From: Leisingera aquaemixtae | GTDB taxonomy: Bacteria; Pseudomonadota; Alphaproteobacteria; Rhodobacterales; Rhodobacteraceae | Length of the DNA stretch: 64,000 nt | Assembly: GCF_019801145.1 (NCBI RefSeq) | Contig: NZ_JAHVJQ010000004.1 | Span: forward strand, 248,001-312,000 | Direction of reading: 5' to 3' | Shown here: positions 34,508-42,980 of the stretch, piece after piece | How the letters are laid out: each line of letters opens with the position of its first letter | Numbering within the stretch: the stretch's first letter is position 1 | Notes under the pieces: model-generated | What the model was told of the DNA's origin: nothing | Databases searched by the model: none | Seen by the model: the letters and a program-made list of their open reading frames with translations, nothing else | Translations under genes and position numbers: made by a program

Positions 34508-35191
34508 ATGATTGAACTGAACGGTGTGAGCAAGAGCTTCACCCTGCACAACCAGGGCAGTGCGGTGATACCGGTGATGGAAAACGCCTCGCTAAGTGTG
34601 AAACTTGGCGAGTGTGTTGGTCTGACCGGGGATTCGGGGGCAGGCAAGTCCACCCTGATGCGGGTGATCTACGGCAACTATCTGGCGGCTTCCGGCAGCG
34701 TGGTGGTTGGCGGCGTCGATGTCGCCAAGGCAGAGCCGCGCGAAATTCTGGCGCTGCGCCGCGAAACGCTGGGCTATGTCAGCCAGTTCCTGCGGGTGGT
34801 TCCAAGGGTGCCGGCGCTGGACGTGGTGGCCGAGCCGCTGCTTGCTGCCGGCACGCCGGCGGAAGCCGCGCGCGACAAGGCGGCCTCTCTGCTGGCGCGG
34901 CTCAATATCCCCGAACGTCTGTGGAGCCTCAGCCCGACGACATTTTCAGGCGGGGAGCAGCAGCGGGTGAATATTGCCCGCGGCTTTGCCTATGCCTATC
35001 CTGCGATGCTGCTGGACGAGCCGACGGCGAGCCTGGATGCCCAGAACCGCGCAACAGTTCTGGGACTGATCGAAGACGCCAAGGCGCGCGGGGCCGCGAT
35101 CATCGGCATTTTCCACGACGCAGCGGCGCGCGAACGAGTCTGCGACCGGTTTGTGGATGTCTCCAGCTTCTCTCGCGGAGCCGCGGCATGA
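34508..35191 (+). CDS. phnL: C-P lyase ATP-binding subunit PhnL
   Basis: A 227-residue ABC-type ATPase, partner of PhnK in the C-P lyase complex. It has Walker A GDSGAGKST (about residues 40-48), signature FSGGEQQRVNIARGF, Walker B MLLDEPTASLD and an IFHDAAARERV segment in place of a canonical H-loop context. AAGGCG precedes ATG 34508. Its stop overlaps the phnN start. Confidence 0.95.
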   Translation: MIELNGVSKSFTLHNQGSAVIPVMENASLSVKLGECVGLTGDSGAGKSTLMRVIYGNYLAASGSVVVGGVDVAKAEPREILALRRETLGYVSQFLRVVPRVPALDVVAEPLLAAGTPAEAARDKAASLLARLNIPERLWSLSPTTFSGGEQQRVNIARGFAYAYPAMLLDEPTASLDAQNRATVLGLIEDAKARGAAIIGIFHDAAARERVCDRFVDVSSFSRGAAA

Positions 35192-35748
35192 GTGCGGCAC
35201 CTGTGAAAGGGCCAGTTATTGCCGTGGTCGGGCCTTCCGGGGTCGGCAAGGACAGCCTGATGTCGGCGCTGGCGGTATGCTGCCCGCAGCTGCGGCTGAT
35301 GCGCCGTGTGATTACCCGTGCCCCAGAAGCTGGCGGTGAGAACTATCAGGCCGTCACTGAGGCTGAGTTTTCCGCCCTGGCCGAGACTGGTGTCTTTGCC
35401 CTGCACTGGCAGGCGCATGGGCTTCACTACGGTATTCCGCAAGACATAGACACGCTGCGGCATGGATCTGCCGGCGTGCTGGTGAACCTTTCGCGTGCCG
35501 TGCTGCTGCAAGCGCAAGAGGTTTTCGAGGATCTCATCGTGCTGTCGGTCACCGCGCGGCCGGATGTTCTGGCGGAACGGCTTGCGGCCCGGGGCCGGGA
35601 GAACACCGAAAGTGTCCGGCGCCGTCTCGAACGGGCCGGAAACCCGCTGCCGGAGGGACTGGCCCGTGTCCATGAAATTGACAACAGCGGGGCGCTTAGC
35701 GCAGCAGTGAACGATGCGCTGACCGCGCTTCAGCCCGAGAGCGCGTAG
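35188..35748 (+). CDS. phnN: Ribose 1,5-bisphosphate phosphokinase PhnN
   Basis: Phosphorylates ribose 1,5-bisphosphate to PRPP, which returns the sugar product of the C-P lyase pathway to metabolism. The 186-residue protein is a guanylate-kinase-like P-loop kinase with GPSGVGKDS (about residues 14-22) and RRVITRAPEAGGENY as the substrate-binding segment. ATG 35188 overlaps the phnL stop (ATGA). Its end overlaps the converging DUF1045 gene by 19 bp on the opposite strand. Confidence 0.93.
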   Translation: MSAAPVKGPVIAVVGPSGVGKDSLMSALAVCCPQLRLMRRVITRAPEAGGENYQAVTEAEFSALAETGVFALHWQAHGLHYGIPQDIDTLRHGSAGVLVNLSRAVLLQAQEVFEDLIVLSVTARPDVLAERLAARGRENTESVRRRLERAGNPLPEGLARVHEIDNSGALSAAVNDALTALQPESA

Positions 35749-36413
35749 CGGTGGATAATGTGGAAGTTTCCATCCGGCGCTTCCCCCATCAGCGCCAGGT
35801 CTCGGATCACAAGTGGCGCAGGCAGCAGTGGGATCAGATGCGTGCTGAGCGCGTCTTCAACCGCAGGCAATTCCTGCTTGGGCAGCTTGCCGCTGAGCGT
35901 GATGTGAAAGCGGAACTGCTCGAGCACGTAGGGGTAGCCCCAACGGCTGAGGTTGTGATCCTGCTGTGGCGTCAGCCCGGCGGTCCGGCGGCGATCCAGC
36001 TCAGCTTCGGACGCGGGTGCGCGGAACCTGTCGAGCTCTGTCACGCAGGCTGCGGCAAGCGCGTTCAGGGCGGTTTCGTCTCCAGTGGGGCGCAAAGCCA
36101 GAAAGCTGCCGAGACGGGCCAGGTGAAGGCCTTCCAGAATAACAGGTTTCTGCGTCGCGGCCAGCTCTGCGCAGGCAGCCTCCAGCGCGGCCTGGGTCTG
36201 CCCTTCGGCAAGACGCATCGGCGGCTTCAGTGTCGCGTGCAGCCCGTATTTGCGCGGCACGGCGGTGATTGCCGCGACATCCAGCTCCGCAATGTCAGGG
36301 TGGGGCAAGCTGCGTCCCGTCTCCAGGTCCCAGCCCAGCCAGCTGGCGCCGAAGCGGCTCCAGGCCTCATCGGCGGGGGGGGCATAATAGATCGCATATC
36401 GCGTGAATGTCAC
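35730..36413 (-). CDS. DUF1045 phosphonate-operon protein, 2H phosphoesterase fold
   Basis: A 227-residue protein of the DUF1045 family commonly linked to phn operons. Two HxT motifs, HATLKPP (about residues 58-64) and FHITLSGKL (about 168-176), define the 2H phosphoesterase superfamily, whose members open cyclic phosphates or hydrolyse phosphodiesters. A plausible role is on the cyclic ribose phosphate made by PhnJ, a job done by PhnP in E. coli; no PhnP is visible here. The start is GTG 36413 with a strong AGGAGG 5 bases upstream. Confidence 0.88.
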   Translation of the reverse strand: MTFTRYAIYYAPPADEAWSRFGASWLGWDLETGRSLPHPDIAELDVAAITAVPRKYGLHATLKPPMRLAEGQTQAALEAACAELAATQKPVILEGLHLARLGSFLALRPTGDETALNALAAACVTELDRFRAPASEAELDRRRTAGLTPQQDHNLSRWGYPYVLEQFRFHITLSGKLPKQELPAVEDALSTHLIPLLPAPLVIRDLALMGEAPDGNFHIIHRYALSG

Positions 36414-36463
36414 ATTGGCCTCCTAGGTGTGGCCTTCCATAGCTTGAAAGATGTGAAGTTCAG

Positions 36464-37606
36464 ATGACAGATGAATTGATCCTTGCCAATGCCACGCTGG
36501 TGCTGCCGGGCGAGACCCGGACCGGCAGTGTGAAGATTGCGGGCGGCGCGATTGCAGACATCGCGGATGGCGGCACCGTTCCGGCAGGCGCGGTGGATTG
36601 CGGCGGAGATTATGTCTGCCCGGGGCTGGTGGAGCTGCACACCGACAACCTGGAACGCCACATCCAGCCGCGCCCCAGGGTCGACTGGCCGCATGCCAGC
36701 GCCATAATCGCGCATGACGCCGAACTAGCCGGAATCGGGATAACTACCGTGTTTGATGCCATGCGCGTCGGCTCGATCAGCCGAAAAGAAAGCCGGTATG
36801 GCGCTTATGCCCGCAGGCTGGCCAGCGAACTGCTGGAACTTCGGGCTGCAGAGGCTTTGAAAATTTCTCACTTCCTGCATTTACGGGCGGAAGTCTGTTC
36901 AGACTCACTGGTTGCGGAACTTGACGCCTTTGGAGAGGCAGACCGGGTCGGGCTGGTCTCCCTGATGGACCACACACCGGGGCAGCGGCAGTTTCGCGAC
37001 ATCTCCAAGTTGGAAGCTTATGTGAAAGGCAAGCACGGGTTTGATGATGCAGGTTTCCAGGCGCATATCTCGCACCTGAGGGAGCTGCGGGAGACCTATG
37101 GAGATCTGCATGAGGCGGAGGCGGTAAAGGCTGCGAAGCGGTTCGGCGCGGTCCTGGCGAGTCATGATGATACGACCGCGGGGCAGGTAGCAGTTTCCGC
37201 AGCCCACGGCATTCGCCTGGCGGAATTCCCGACGACCGTGGAGGCCGCAAGGGCGTGCCACTCCCATAACATCAAGGTGATGATGGGCGCGCCCAACTTG
37301 ATCCGCGGCGGCTCGCACTCCGGCAATGTGGCGGCGCAGGAACTGGCGGACCTAGAACTGCTGGATATCTTGTCGTCAGATTACGTCCCGGCGGCACTGT
37401 TGATGGCCGCGGTCAAGCTCGGCCGGCTGTGGGGCGACATGGCGCGGGGGCTGGGCACCGTGACTCATGGCCCGGCCGATGCGGTAGGGCTGCATGACCG
37501 GGGGCGGCTGGCAACCGGCAAACGCGCCGACCTGATCCGCTTTGGCATCAAGGCAGGCACGCCCGCTTTGCGAGGGGTCTGGTCGCGCGGGGTGCGGGTG
37601 GCCTGA
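36464..37606 (+). CDS. phnM: Ribose 1-phosphonate 5-triphosphate diphosphatase PhnM
   Basis: An amidohydrolase-fold enzyme that removes pyrophosphate from alpha-D-ribose 1-phosphonate 5-triphosphate before PhnJ acts. The 380-residue protein has VELHTDNLERH (about residues 57-67, metal ligands), LMDHTPGQRQF, SHDDTT (about 231-236) and a C-terminal HDRGRLATGKRADLI segment. It is divergent from the DUF1045 gene, with only 50 bp between, and no strong ribosome-binding site precedes ATG 36464. Confidence 0.96.
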   Translation: MTDELILANATLVLPGETRTGSVKIAGGAIADIADGGTVPAGAVDCGGDYVCPGLVELHTDNLERHIQPRPRVDWPHASAIIAHDAELAGIGITTVFDAMRVGSISRKESRYGAYARRLASELLELRAAEALKISHFLHLRAEVCSDSLVAELDAFGEADRVGLVSLMDHTPGQRQFRDISKLEAYVKGKHGFDDAGFQAHISHLRELRETYGDLHEAEAVKAAKRFGAVLASHDDTTAGQVAVSAAHGIRLAEFPTTVEAARACHSHNIKVMMGAPNLIRGGSHSGNVAAQELADLELLDILSSDYVPAALLMAAVKLGRLWGDMARGLGTVTHGPADAVGLHDRGRLATGKRADLIRFGIKAGTPALRGVWSRGVRVA

Positions 37607-37658
37607 CAGCGAGGTCTGGGTGAAAGGCGCCCGCTGTCTTGCAGTCCAAGCGTGCACT

Positions 37659-37679
37659 GCCCGGCCGCAGGGGCCGGGC
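37659..37679. terminator. GC-rich hairpin between phnM and the glycan cluster
   Basis: GCCCGGCC-GCAGG-GGCCGGGC forms a perfect 8-bp stem in the 83-bp gap between the phnM stop and the stop of the converging methyltransferase gene. No T tract follows. The same stem sequence closes the aminotransferase gene at 10418-10436, so it is probably a recurring termination or RNA-stabilising element in this genome. Confidence 0.5.
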
Positions 37680-37689
37680 GGGTCCGGGA

Positions 37690-38169
37690 TCAGCCGGCCC
37701 GGTAGAACATGTAGCGTCCCGGGGGTATGCCCGCGGGGCCGTCCAGTTCCTCGAACCCGGCCAGCGGCTGGCCGGACACAATGATGCCGCCAGGAGCCAT
37801 AACCTGGGCAATAGCGGGGGAGAGCGCAGCCGCTTCTGCAACGTCCCTTTCCTTGACACCAAAGCCGAAATCATAATGGGCCAGGGCGATCCTGTGGCCT
37901 TCCGCGGCCAGCTTTTCAAGCATCGGCTGGGCTTCGCCTTGCAGGAAGTCCTGCTCCGGCGGCACGCAAGCGGGGTGGCATTGCAGAACCCGGTCGATCA
38001 CCCAGATCCGGCGGGCTGCCAGGACTTCGCGCAGGTGGTCGTAGGTGCGCCCGTTGCCAAGCCCCATGTCCAGAACATCACCGTCCATTGTGCTGATCTG
38101 TTCTGCGGCCCAGTTCAGCCCGTCGCGCTGGGCAGTCAGGCGGCGCAGCATTGAGTCGAGGCGGCTCAT
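37690..38169 (-). CDS. Small SAM-dependent methyltransferase
   Basis: A 159-residue protein with DVLDMGLGNGRTYDHL (about residues 31-46), the glycine-rich SAM-binding motif, preceded by a short helical N terminus. It resembles the small Methyltransf_17-type proteins; the substrate is unknown. It is last in a seven-gene minus-strand operon and begins immediately after the stop codon of the deacetylase gene. In that context it may modify the glycan or lipid made by the cluster. Confidence 0.75.
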   Translation of the reverse strand: MSRLDSMLRRLTAQRDGLNWAAEQISTMDGDVLDMGLGNGRTYDHLREVLAARRIWVIDRVLQCHPACVPPEQDFLQGEAQPMLEKLAAEGHRIALAHYDFGFGVKERDVAEAAALSPAIAQVMAPGGIIVSGQPLAGFEELDGPAGIPPGRYMFYRAG

Positions 38170-38928
38170 TCAGGACATCCTTTCATCATAAATCCAAGCT
38201 TCACCAGGGCCATCCAGCAAGCGTTTGGCCAGCGCACTGATGAAGGACCAGATAGCCTCGTCATGCACCAGATGGTGGGTCAGCAGCCCGTAGGGCTCAG
38301 CGTTGTCCGCCTCTCCCAGGCGGCGGTCGCGCAGCTGGCGCGCAACTTGTGCGATCAGCTGTTCCGGAGGCAGCAGGCTGCGGCCGCCCTTCCAGTCGAT
38401 CGGGTCCAGATGGGTGTTCACGCGCAGAAGGCCGGAGGCAGGCTTGGCCGCCTTGCGCGGGGCAAATGTGGAAACTGCAGTGAAGCCGGCACCGGCCAGC
38501 CAGGTCAGCATTTCCGGCGAGATCCGGTTCCAGGGCGGCACGAACATCGGCCGAAGGCTGCTGCCGAACAACTCCTTCAAAGCGGTCAGGCCATGTTCAG
38601 CGTCTTCCAGCAACTCTTCCAGCGGGCGGTGCGCACCGAACTCTGCCTTTTTTTCCCCTGCCGGGGCGTGGTTCTGATGCGCCCAGCCATGGACCACAGG
38701 GATCAACTGCGGATTGTCGGCGGCAAAACGGGCCAGATCAGCGGTGGCGCCCTGCGGGATCACGGCTAGGTGCACCGGCAGGTCAAGCTCCGCTGAGAGG
38801 TCTGCCAATCGCTCCAATTCGGCGGACTGGGACATCGCGTCGTCGTCCCGCCACCACAACGGCAGCGTCAGGTTTCCCTTCTGCCAATGGGCCAATTCCC
38901 TGTCCAGCGCGCTCCAGTCTGGTGTCAT
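38170..38928 (-). CDS. Polysaccharide deacetylase-like protein
   Basis: A 252-residue protein with the NodB-type layout. WWRDDDA (about residues 25-31) supplies the catalytic and metal-binding Asp, and HGWAHQNH (about 79-86) supplies the two metal-binding His. FVPPWNRIS resembles motif 3. These enzymes remove N-acetyl or O-acetyl groups from sugars. There is no signal peptide, so it should act in the cytoplasm on a precursor rather than on an exported polymer. Its start overlaps the preceding glycosyltransferase stop by 4 bases. Confidence 0.82.
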   Translation of the reverse strand: MTPDWSALDRELAHWQKGNLTLPLWWRDDDAMSQSAELERLADLSAELDLPVHLAVIPQGATADLARFAADNPQLIPVVHGWAHQNHAPAGEKKAEFGAHRPLEELLEDAEHGLTALKELFGSSLRPMFVPPWNRISPEMLTWLAGAGFTAVSTFAPRKAAKPASGLLRVNTHLDPIDWKGGRSLLPPEQLIAQVARQLRDRRLGEADNAEPYGLLTHHLVHDEAIWSFISALAKRLLDGPGEAWIYDERMS

Positions 38929-40061
38929 CCCCGCCCTCCCGCAAGTTCTGCGGCAATCTCCACACTCCGGGCGGCGCCGTCAAACCTGAAACCGCCTGCA
39001 ACCCGCGGCGGTGCGTGCAAAACCGCTTTGACAGCAGCGCATAGCGTTTCGGGGGTCAGGTCGGCAGTTCTGACCACTTCGATGCCGTTCAGAGGGGCGA
39101 GACTGGCGGCGCGAAGCCCCTGTTCTTTCTCGTTTCCGGCGTCAAAAGGGATCAGAACCGAGGGCGTCCCTGCTTGCAACAGGTCCAGCGCGGTATTGTA
39201 GCCGCACATGCTGATGGAGGCCGCGGCGTGCGAGAGCATCTGGCGGAAGTCTTTGCGGGCAGGCTCCAGCAGCGCGGGAGAGCCAGTCTTGGAAAAGTCT
39301 GCAATCCGCGCTTTGGCATCCGTACCGCCGACCAGAAGCCGCCAGGGGGTACCCGGCATCAGCCTGGCTGCGTCCAGTGCGCATTGATAAAGCGGTGTGC
39401 CGACACTGCCGCCGCCTGCGCTGACCAGGACTTCTCCGCTGCCTGCCTGATGCGGGTGGGGGCCTGCCGCCGGCGGTGCAACATAGCCGGTGTAGCGCAG
39501 CTTTCCCGCAAGCAATTCTGAGACTGGCCAGCTGGCCTCAAGCCGGGTGGCGGCGGGGTCGGAGTGCACCAGCACCGCGTCATAGTACCCAGCGATGACT
39601 GCATCGGCCTTCTCAGCCTTCTCCGGTTTGGACGGCGGCGCGAGGATGTCGCGGATGGAGGACAGGATCACCGGCCGCCGGGGCAGCGCATGGGCCGTTT
39701 GCAGCAGTGTCAGAAACTCCTTGCGCAGGGAGCGGCGGCCGAACGGGTAGAGCTCGGTGATCAGCACGTCTGGCTGCATATCCTCAAGAGCTTGGCATAG
39801 GGCGGTCTGACGTCGGGCCAGATAGGCTTCTCCCGCCAGGGAGCCGTCCTCTGCCAGCAGCCGGGTGAAGTCTACCCCGTCGGAGCGCAGCGGGGGCAAC
39901 TGCAGCAGGCCGATCCCGTCTGCATGGAGCTGCGGCGCCGGAAAACCGCCGGATGCGACCTGCACGGTGTGACCAGCCTTAATAAAGCCCCTCGCCAGCG
40001 TCAGAGCGCGGGACAGATGGCCGGTGCCAAGCAGGTGGGTAACGGCGATCATAACCTTCAT
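38925..40061 (-). CDS. MurG/MGT-like glycosyltransferase A
   Basis: A 378-residue GT-B fold protein. The N-terminal THLLGTGHLSRALTLARGF resembles the glycine-rich acceptor-side loop of MurG/MGT enzymes. SAGGGSVGTPL (about residues 220-230) and SMCGYNTALDLLQAGTPSVLIPF form the nucleotide-sugar side. The donor and acceptor are unknown. I chose ATG 40061, with AGGGG 7 bases upstream, rather than an upstream in-frame codon at 40100. It overlaps both the phosphatase gene and the deacetylase gene by 4 bases. Confidence 0.8.
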   Translation of the reverse strand: MKVMIAVTHLLGTGHLSRALTLARGFIKAGHTVQVASGGFPAPQLHADGIGLLQLPPLRSDGVDFTRLLAEDGSLAGEAYLARRQTALCQALEDMQPDVLITELYPFGRRSLRKEFLTLLQTAHALPRRPVILSSIRDILAPPSKPEKAEKADAVIAGYYDAVLVHSDPAATRLEASWPVSELLAGKLRYTGYVAPPAAGPHPHQAGSGEVLVSAGGGSVGTPLYQCALDAARLMPGTPWRLLVGGTDAKARIADFSKTGSPALLEPARKDFRQMLSHAAASISMCGYNTALDLLQAGTPSVLIPFDAGNEKEQGLRAASLAPLNGIEVVRTADLTPETLCAAVKAVLHAPPRVAGGFRFDGAARSVEIAAELAGGRG

Positions 40062-40645
40062 GAGGGACCCCTGCGGAGCAACCGGACCGGCTCCGCCCAT
40101 GGAGTTAGGTCTAGCCCGTCAACTTCGACGACAAACAGTCGGTTGCGCTTGATGCGGAAGGGAGCGGGGCCGTTGAAGCCCCAGCCAAAGGCGCGGGCCA
40201 GGATCATACGCATGATGCCGATATGGCAAACCGCCACTGCGTCCCGCTCCAAACTGGCCAGCCAGAGTTCAATGCGGGACCAGACCTCAGCAGGGGTCTC
40301 GCCGCCGGGCGGGCGGTAGTCCCATCCCCACTCTTCGATATCGCGGAAACCGCTGCCGGGGTCTGCTTTCAGGTCCAGCCCGTGCAGTCCTTCCCACGCG
40401 CCCCAGTTCATCTCGATGAGTTCGGGTGCCGCTCGCGGCGCGCGGTCAGCGACCAGTTCCGCAGTTTCCACCGCACGCATTAACGGACTGGACCAAAGTT
40501 CCGCCTGTTGCCAGTCCGCGGGCAGGAAGCAACCGCCAAGCTCCACCCGGGCCTGGTCGTCCAGGGGGATGTCGCTGCGGCCCTGGATGCGGCCGGCGCG
40601 GTTCCAAGCGGTATGCCCGTGGCGCAAAAGGGCTAGGCGGATCAT
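40058..40645 (-). CDS. Histidine phosphatase family protein
   Basis: A 195-residue protein of the phosphoglycerate mutase-like superfamily. LLRHGHTAWNRAGRIQG (about residues 6-22) carries the catalytic His. SSPLMRAVETAEL and VCHIGIMRMIL carry the conserved Arg and second His. The small size and lack of a signal peptide suggest a cytoplasmic small-molecule phosphatase. It is translationally coupled to glycosyltransferase genes on both sides, so it probably dephosphorylates a sugar-phosphate or glycan intermediate; that role is inference. Confidence 0.85.
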   Translation of the reverse strand: MIRLALLRHGHTAWNRAGRIQGRSDIPLDDQARVELGGCFLPADWQQAELWSSPLMRAVETAELVADRAPRAAPELIEMNWGAWEGLHGLDLKADPGSGFRDIEEWGWDYRPPGGETPAEVWSRIELWLASLERDAVAVCHIGIMRMILARAFGWGFNGPAPFRIKRNRLFVVEVDGLDLTPWAEPVRLLRRGPS

Positions 40646-41730
40646 GCGGATGGCTCCATCAGCGGCAAAACGGTTTCCCAGAACTGCCGGGCAGCGGCCG
40701 GGGCGAGGTGTTGGTTCGATATGAAGTCCCGGGCATCCCGGGCAGTTTTGGCGCGGAGCGATCGGTTTGCAAGCAGGCGACTGGCAAAGGATGCAAGCGC
40801 CTGTGCGCCATCTTCCGGTGCCGGGTACGGCCGGGGCAGCAGAACGTCCCGAACGCCGGGGCGGTCCTGAGCGGCAATCGGCAGGCCGTGGGCCTGTGCT
40901 TCCAGGTAGACCATGCCAAAGGCTTCATTCACGCCGGGCCACAGGAACAGGCTGGCTTTGGCATAGGCTGCAGCCAGTTCCTCGCGCGTCAGCTGGCCTA
41001 GGAAGCGGACCTTGTCACCGAATGGCGCCATCAGCGTCTCAACGTCGGCACGGGCCGGACCGTCTCCGGCGATTTCGAGGCGCCAATCGCCGGGCAGCAG
41101 GGCAAGCGTATCCGCGATGATGCTGTAAGACGTGAATTTGTCGCCCGCGCGCATCATGCCTGCGGTCAGCATCGGGCCGTCCAGGGTGGATGCGGCAGGC
41201 AAATCCTCAAGCGTGAGGAAGGGTGGCAGGTGGGCTATCTTCTGGTTGCCGAAGCGGTCACGCTGCAGCGCAAAGCGGTCATGCCGGGTGAAGTAAAATA
41301 TCGCAGACGCGTGGTCGGCGGCGGCGTGTGCCGCTTTTGCGAACTCTCCCCAAGGCCCAGCCAGCCGCTTCTTGGCGCGGGTGGATTCAATCTGCACATA
41401 GGGGATGCCCCGGGCCAAGGCCACGGCAGGGCCTATCAGATCCGGAGCTTTGTAGTAATTGTGGTAGGTGACCCAGAGGTCCGCGTCCGGCATCTGCGCG
41501 ATCAGCCGGGCGGCCTCTGCATCAGCCGCCTTGCGCAGTGCGGTTTGCAAGGCCGGGTCGCCGCGTTTGTCATAAATTCTGAGATCGGAAACCAGTTGCA
41601 CACCGGTCCCGCTCGTGCGGAGCAGGTCCATCAGGTTGCGGGCAATTTCGCGATCGCCGGAGGGCACCGGGTGATGCGGCGGCTTCATCGGCGCGTAGAA
41701 GGCAACCCGCATTCCGGCTCTCGGCTGCAT
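40642..41730 (-). CDS. GT4-type glycosyltransferase B
   Basis: A 362-residue GT-B glycosyltransferase. The N-terminal domain begins MRVAFYAPMKPPHHPVPSGDREIARNL. The C-terminal Rossmann domain contains EIAGDGPARADVE and the EAFGMVYLEAQAHGLP motif, the E-x7-E nucleotide-sugar signature of family GT4. ATG 41730 lies 5 bp after the preceding stop. An internal ATG at 41712 with GAGAG upstream is a possible alternative start. The acceptor is unknown. Confidence 0.82.
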   Translation of the reverse strand: MQPRAGMRVAFYAPMKPPHHPVPSGDREIARNLMDLLRTSGTGVQLVSDLRIYDKRGDPALQTALRKAADAEAARLIAQMPDADLWVTYHNYYKAPDLIGPAVALARGIPYVQIESTRAKKRLAGPWGEFAKAAHAAADHASAIFYFTRHDRFALQRDRFGNQKIAHLPPFLTLEDLPAASTLDGPMLTAGMMRAGDKFTSYSIIADTLALLPGDWRLEIAGDGPARADVETLMAPFGDKVRFLGQLTREELAAAYAKASLFLWPGVNEAFGMVYLEAQAHGLPIAAQDRPGVRDVLLPRPYPAPEDGAQALASFASRLLANRSLRAKTARDARDFISNQHLAPAAARQFWETVLPLMEPSA

Positions 41731-41735
41731 GGCCG

Positions 41736-42980
41736 TCAGCCGCCGTGCAGCATTGCGCTCAGCCGCTTCGAGAGCCGGGCAATGCCGGGATCCATGCCGA
41801 AATCCATGCGCAGACGGTCAAGCGCGGCCTCGGCCATTGCGGCCAGTTGCTGCGGCTGCCGGGCGGCGAAAAGCAGGGTTTCGGCCAGCGCTTCGGGGCT
41901 GTCCTCGCTCAGCAGGCCATGGGTGCCATGGGTTATGAATTCCGGAATAGCGGACACCGGGGTCGACAGGATGGGCAGGCGCTGCGAAGCAGCCTCCATT
42001 AGCACGTTGGGCAGCCCGTCGCGGTCGCCGTCCGCTGCCACCCGGCTGGGCAGCACAAACAGGTCAGAGGAGCGCATTTCCTCGATTACTTCCGGCTGGT
42101 CGCAGGCCCCTCGCCAGGTGATGCGGCGGGCAATGCCTGCATCTTCGGCCATGCCTTGCAGAAGGTCTCCCAGACCGCCGCCGCCGATATGGGTCCAATG
42201 CCAGTCAAGACCTGCAGGCAGCAGCGCGAGAGCAGCGATCAGCCGGTCAAAGCCTTTTTTCTCGACTAGGCGGCCAACCGACATGAAATGTATCGGATCC
42301 TGAGCGAGACGCTGCTGCCGCACAGGCGGGGCGGGGAAGCGGGACAGGTCGAGACCGTGGTAAACCAGATCGACCCGGTCTGGCGTGTCGGCCAGCTGTT
42401 GCAGGTGCTTTGCCCCGAACCCGGTGCAGGTGGCGCCGAAAGCCGCACCGTGATGAGCCGCGGAAAGCTTTTCCTGAAGTTCCCAGCCGGGTGAGGTCCA
42501 GATATCCTTGGCGTGCGCCGAAAAACTCCAGGGCAGGCCACGCATGATCGCGGCATATCGGGCCACCGAGGAGGGGGTATGTAGGAAATGCGCATAAAGC
42601 CCCAGCACCTCCGCGGGCATTTCGGCAGCCAAAACACAGGCCTGCCCGAAACGGCGGATGCGGTTAGGGGTCAGATCGCGGCGCAGATCGGCGCGCCAGA
42701 TGCGGTAGGCCTCGGCGTAGCCGGGAAGCTGCTGAGCCTGCGCGCGTGCACGCCAAACCCGCTCGGGTTCCTGATAAAGGTATTCGGGCAGGTAGTTTAC
42801 CTTGGCCTGCAGCCGCGCGTGCAAGGGGTGCCGTTTGACGTCTGTTGGGTGCCGCAATGACCAGATCTCAAAAGTGTGGCCAGCAGCCTCCAGCGCGACC
42901 AGTTCCTGGGCGATGAAAGTCTCGGACAGCCGGGGCCAGCCCTTTACAACAACTGCCAAAGGCGGACGGGCAGAGGTCAT
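41736..42980 (-). CDS. GT4-type glycosyltransferase C
   Basis: A 414-residue GT-B glycosyltransferase with KGWPRLSETFIAQEL (about residues 13-27), typical of exopolysaccharide GT4 enzymes. VGRLVEKKGFDRLI begins the C-terminal domain, followed by the PNVLMEAASQRLPILST nucleotide-sugar motif. The start is ATG 42980, which overlaps the stop of the upstream transferase (ATGA). The frame is open upstream to 43133, but that part overlaps the neighbour's coding sequence. Donor and acceptor are unknown. Confidence 0.83.
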   Translation of the reverse strand: MTSARPPLAVVVKGWPRLSETFIAQELVALEAAGHTFEIWSLRHPTDVKRHPLHARLQAKVNYLPEYLYQEPERVWRARAQAQQLPGYAEAYRIWRADLRRDLTPNRIRRFGQACVLAAEMPAEVLGLYAHFLHTPSSVARYAAIMRGLPWSFSAHAKDIWTSPGWELQEKLSAAHHGAAFGATCTGFGAKHLQQLADTPDRVDLVYHGLDLSRFPAPPVRQQRLAQDPIHFMSVGRLVEKKGFDRLIAALALLPAGLDWHWTHIGGGGLGDLLQGMAEDAGIARRITWRGACDQPEVIEEMRSSDLFVLPSRVAADGDRDGLPNVLMEAASQRLPILSTPVSAIPEFITHGTHGLLSEDSPEALAETLLFAARQPQQLAAMAEAALDRLRMDFGMDPGIARLSKRLSAMLHGG

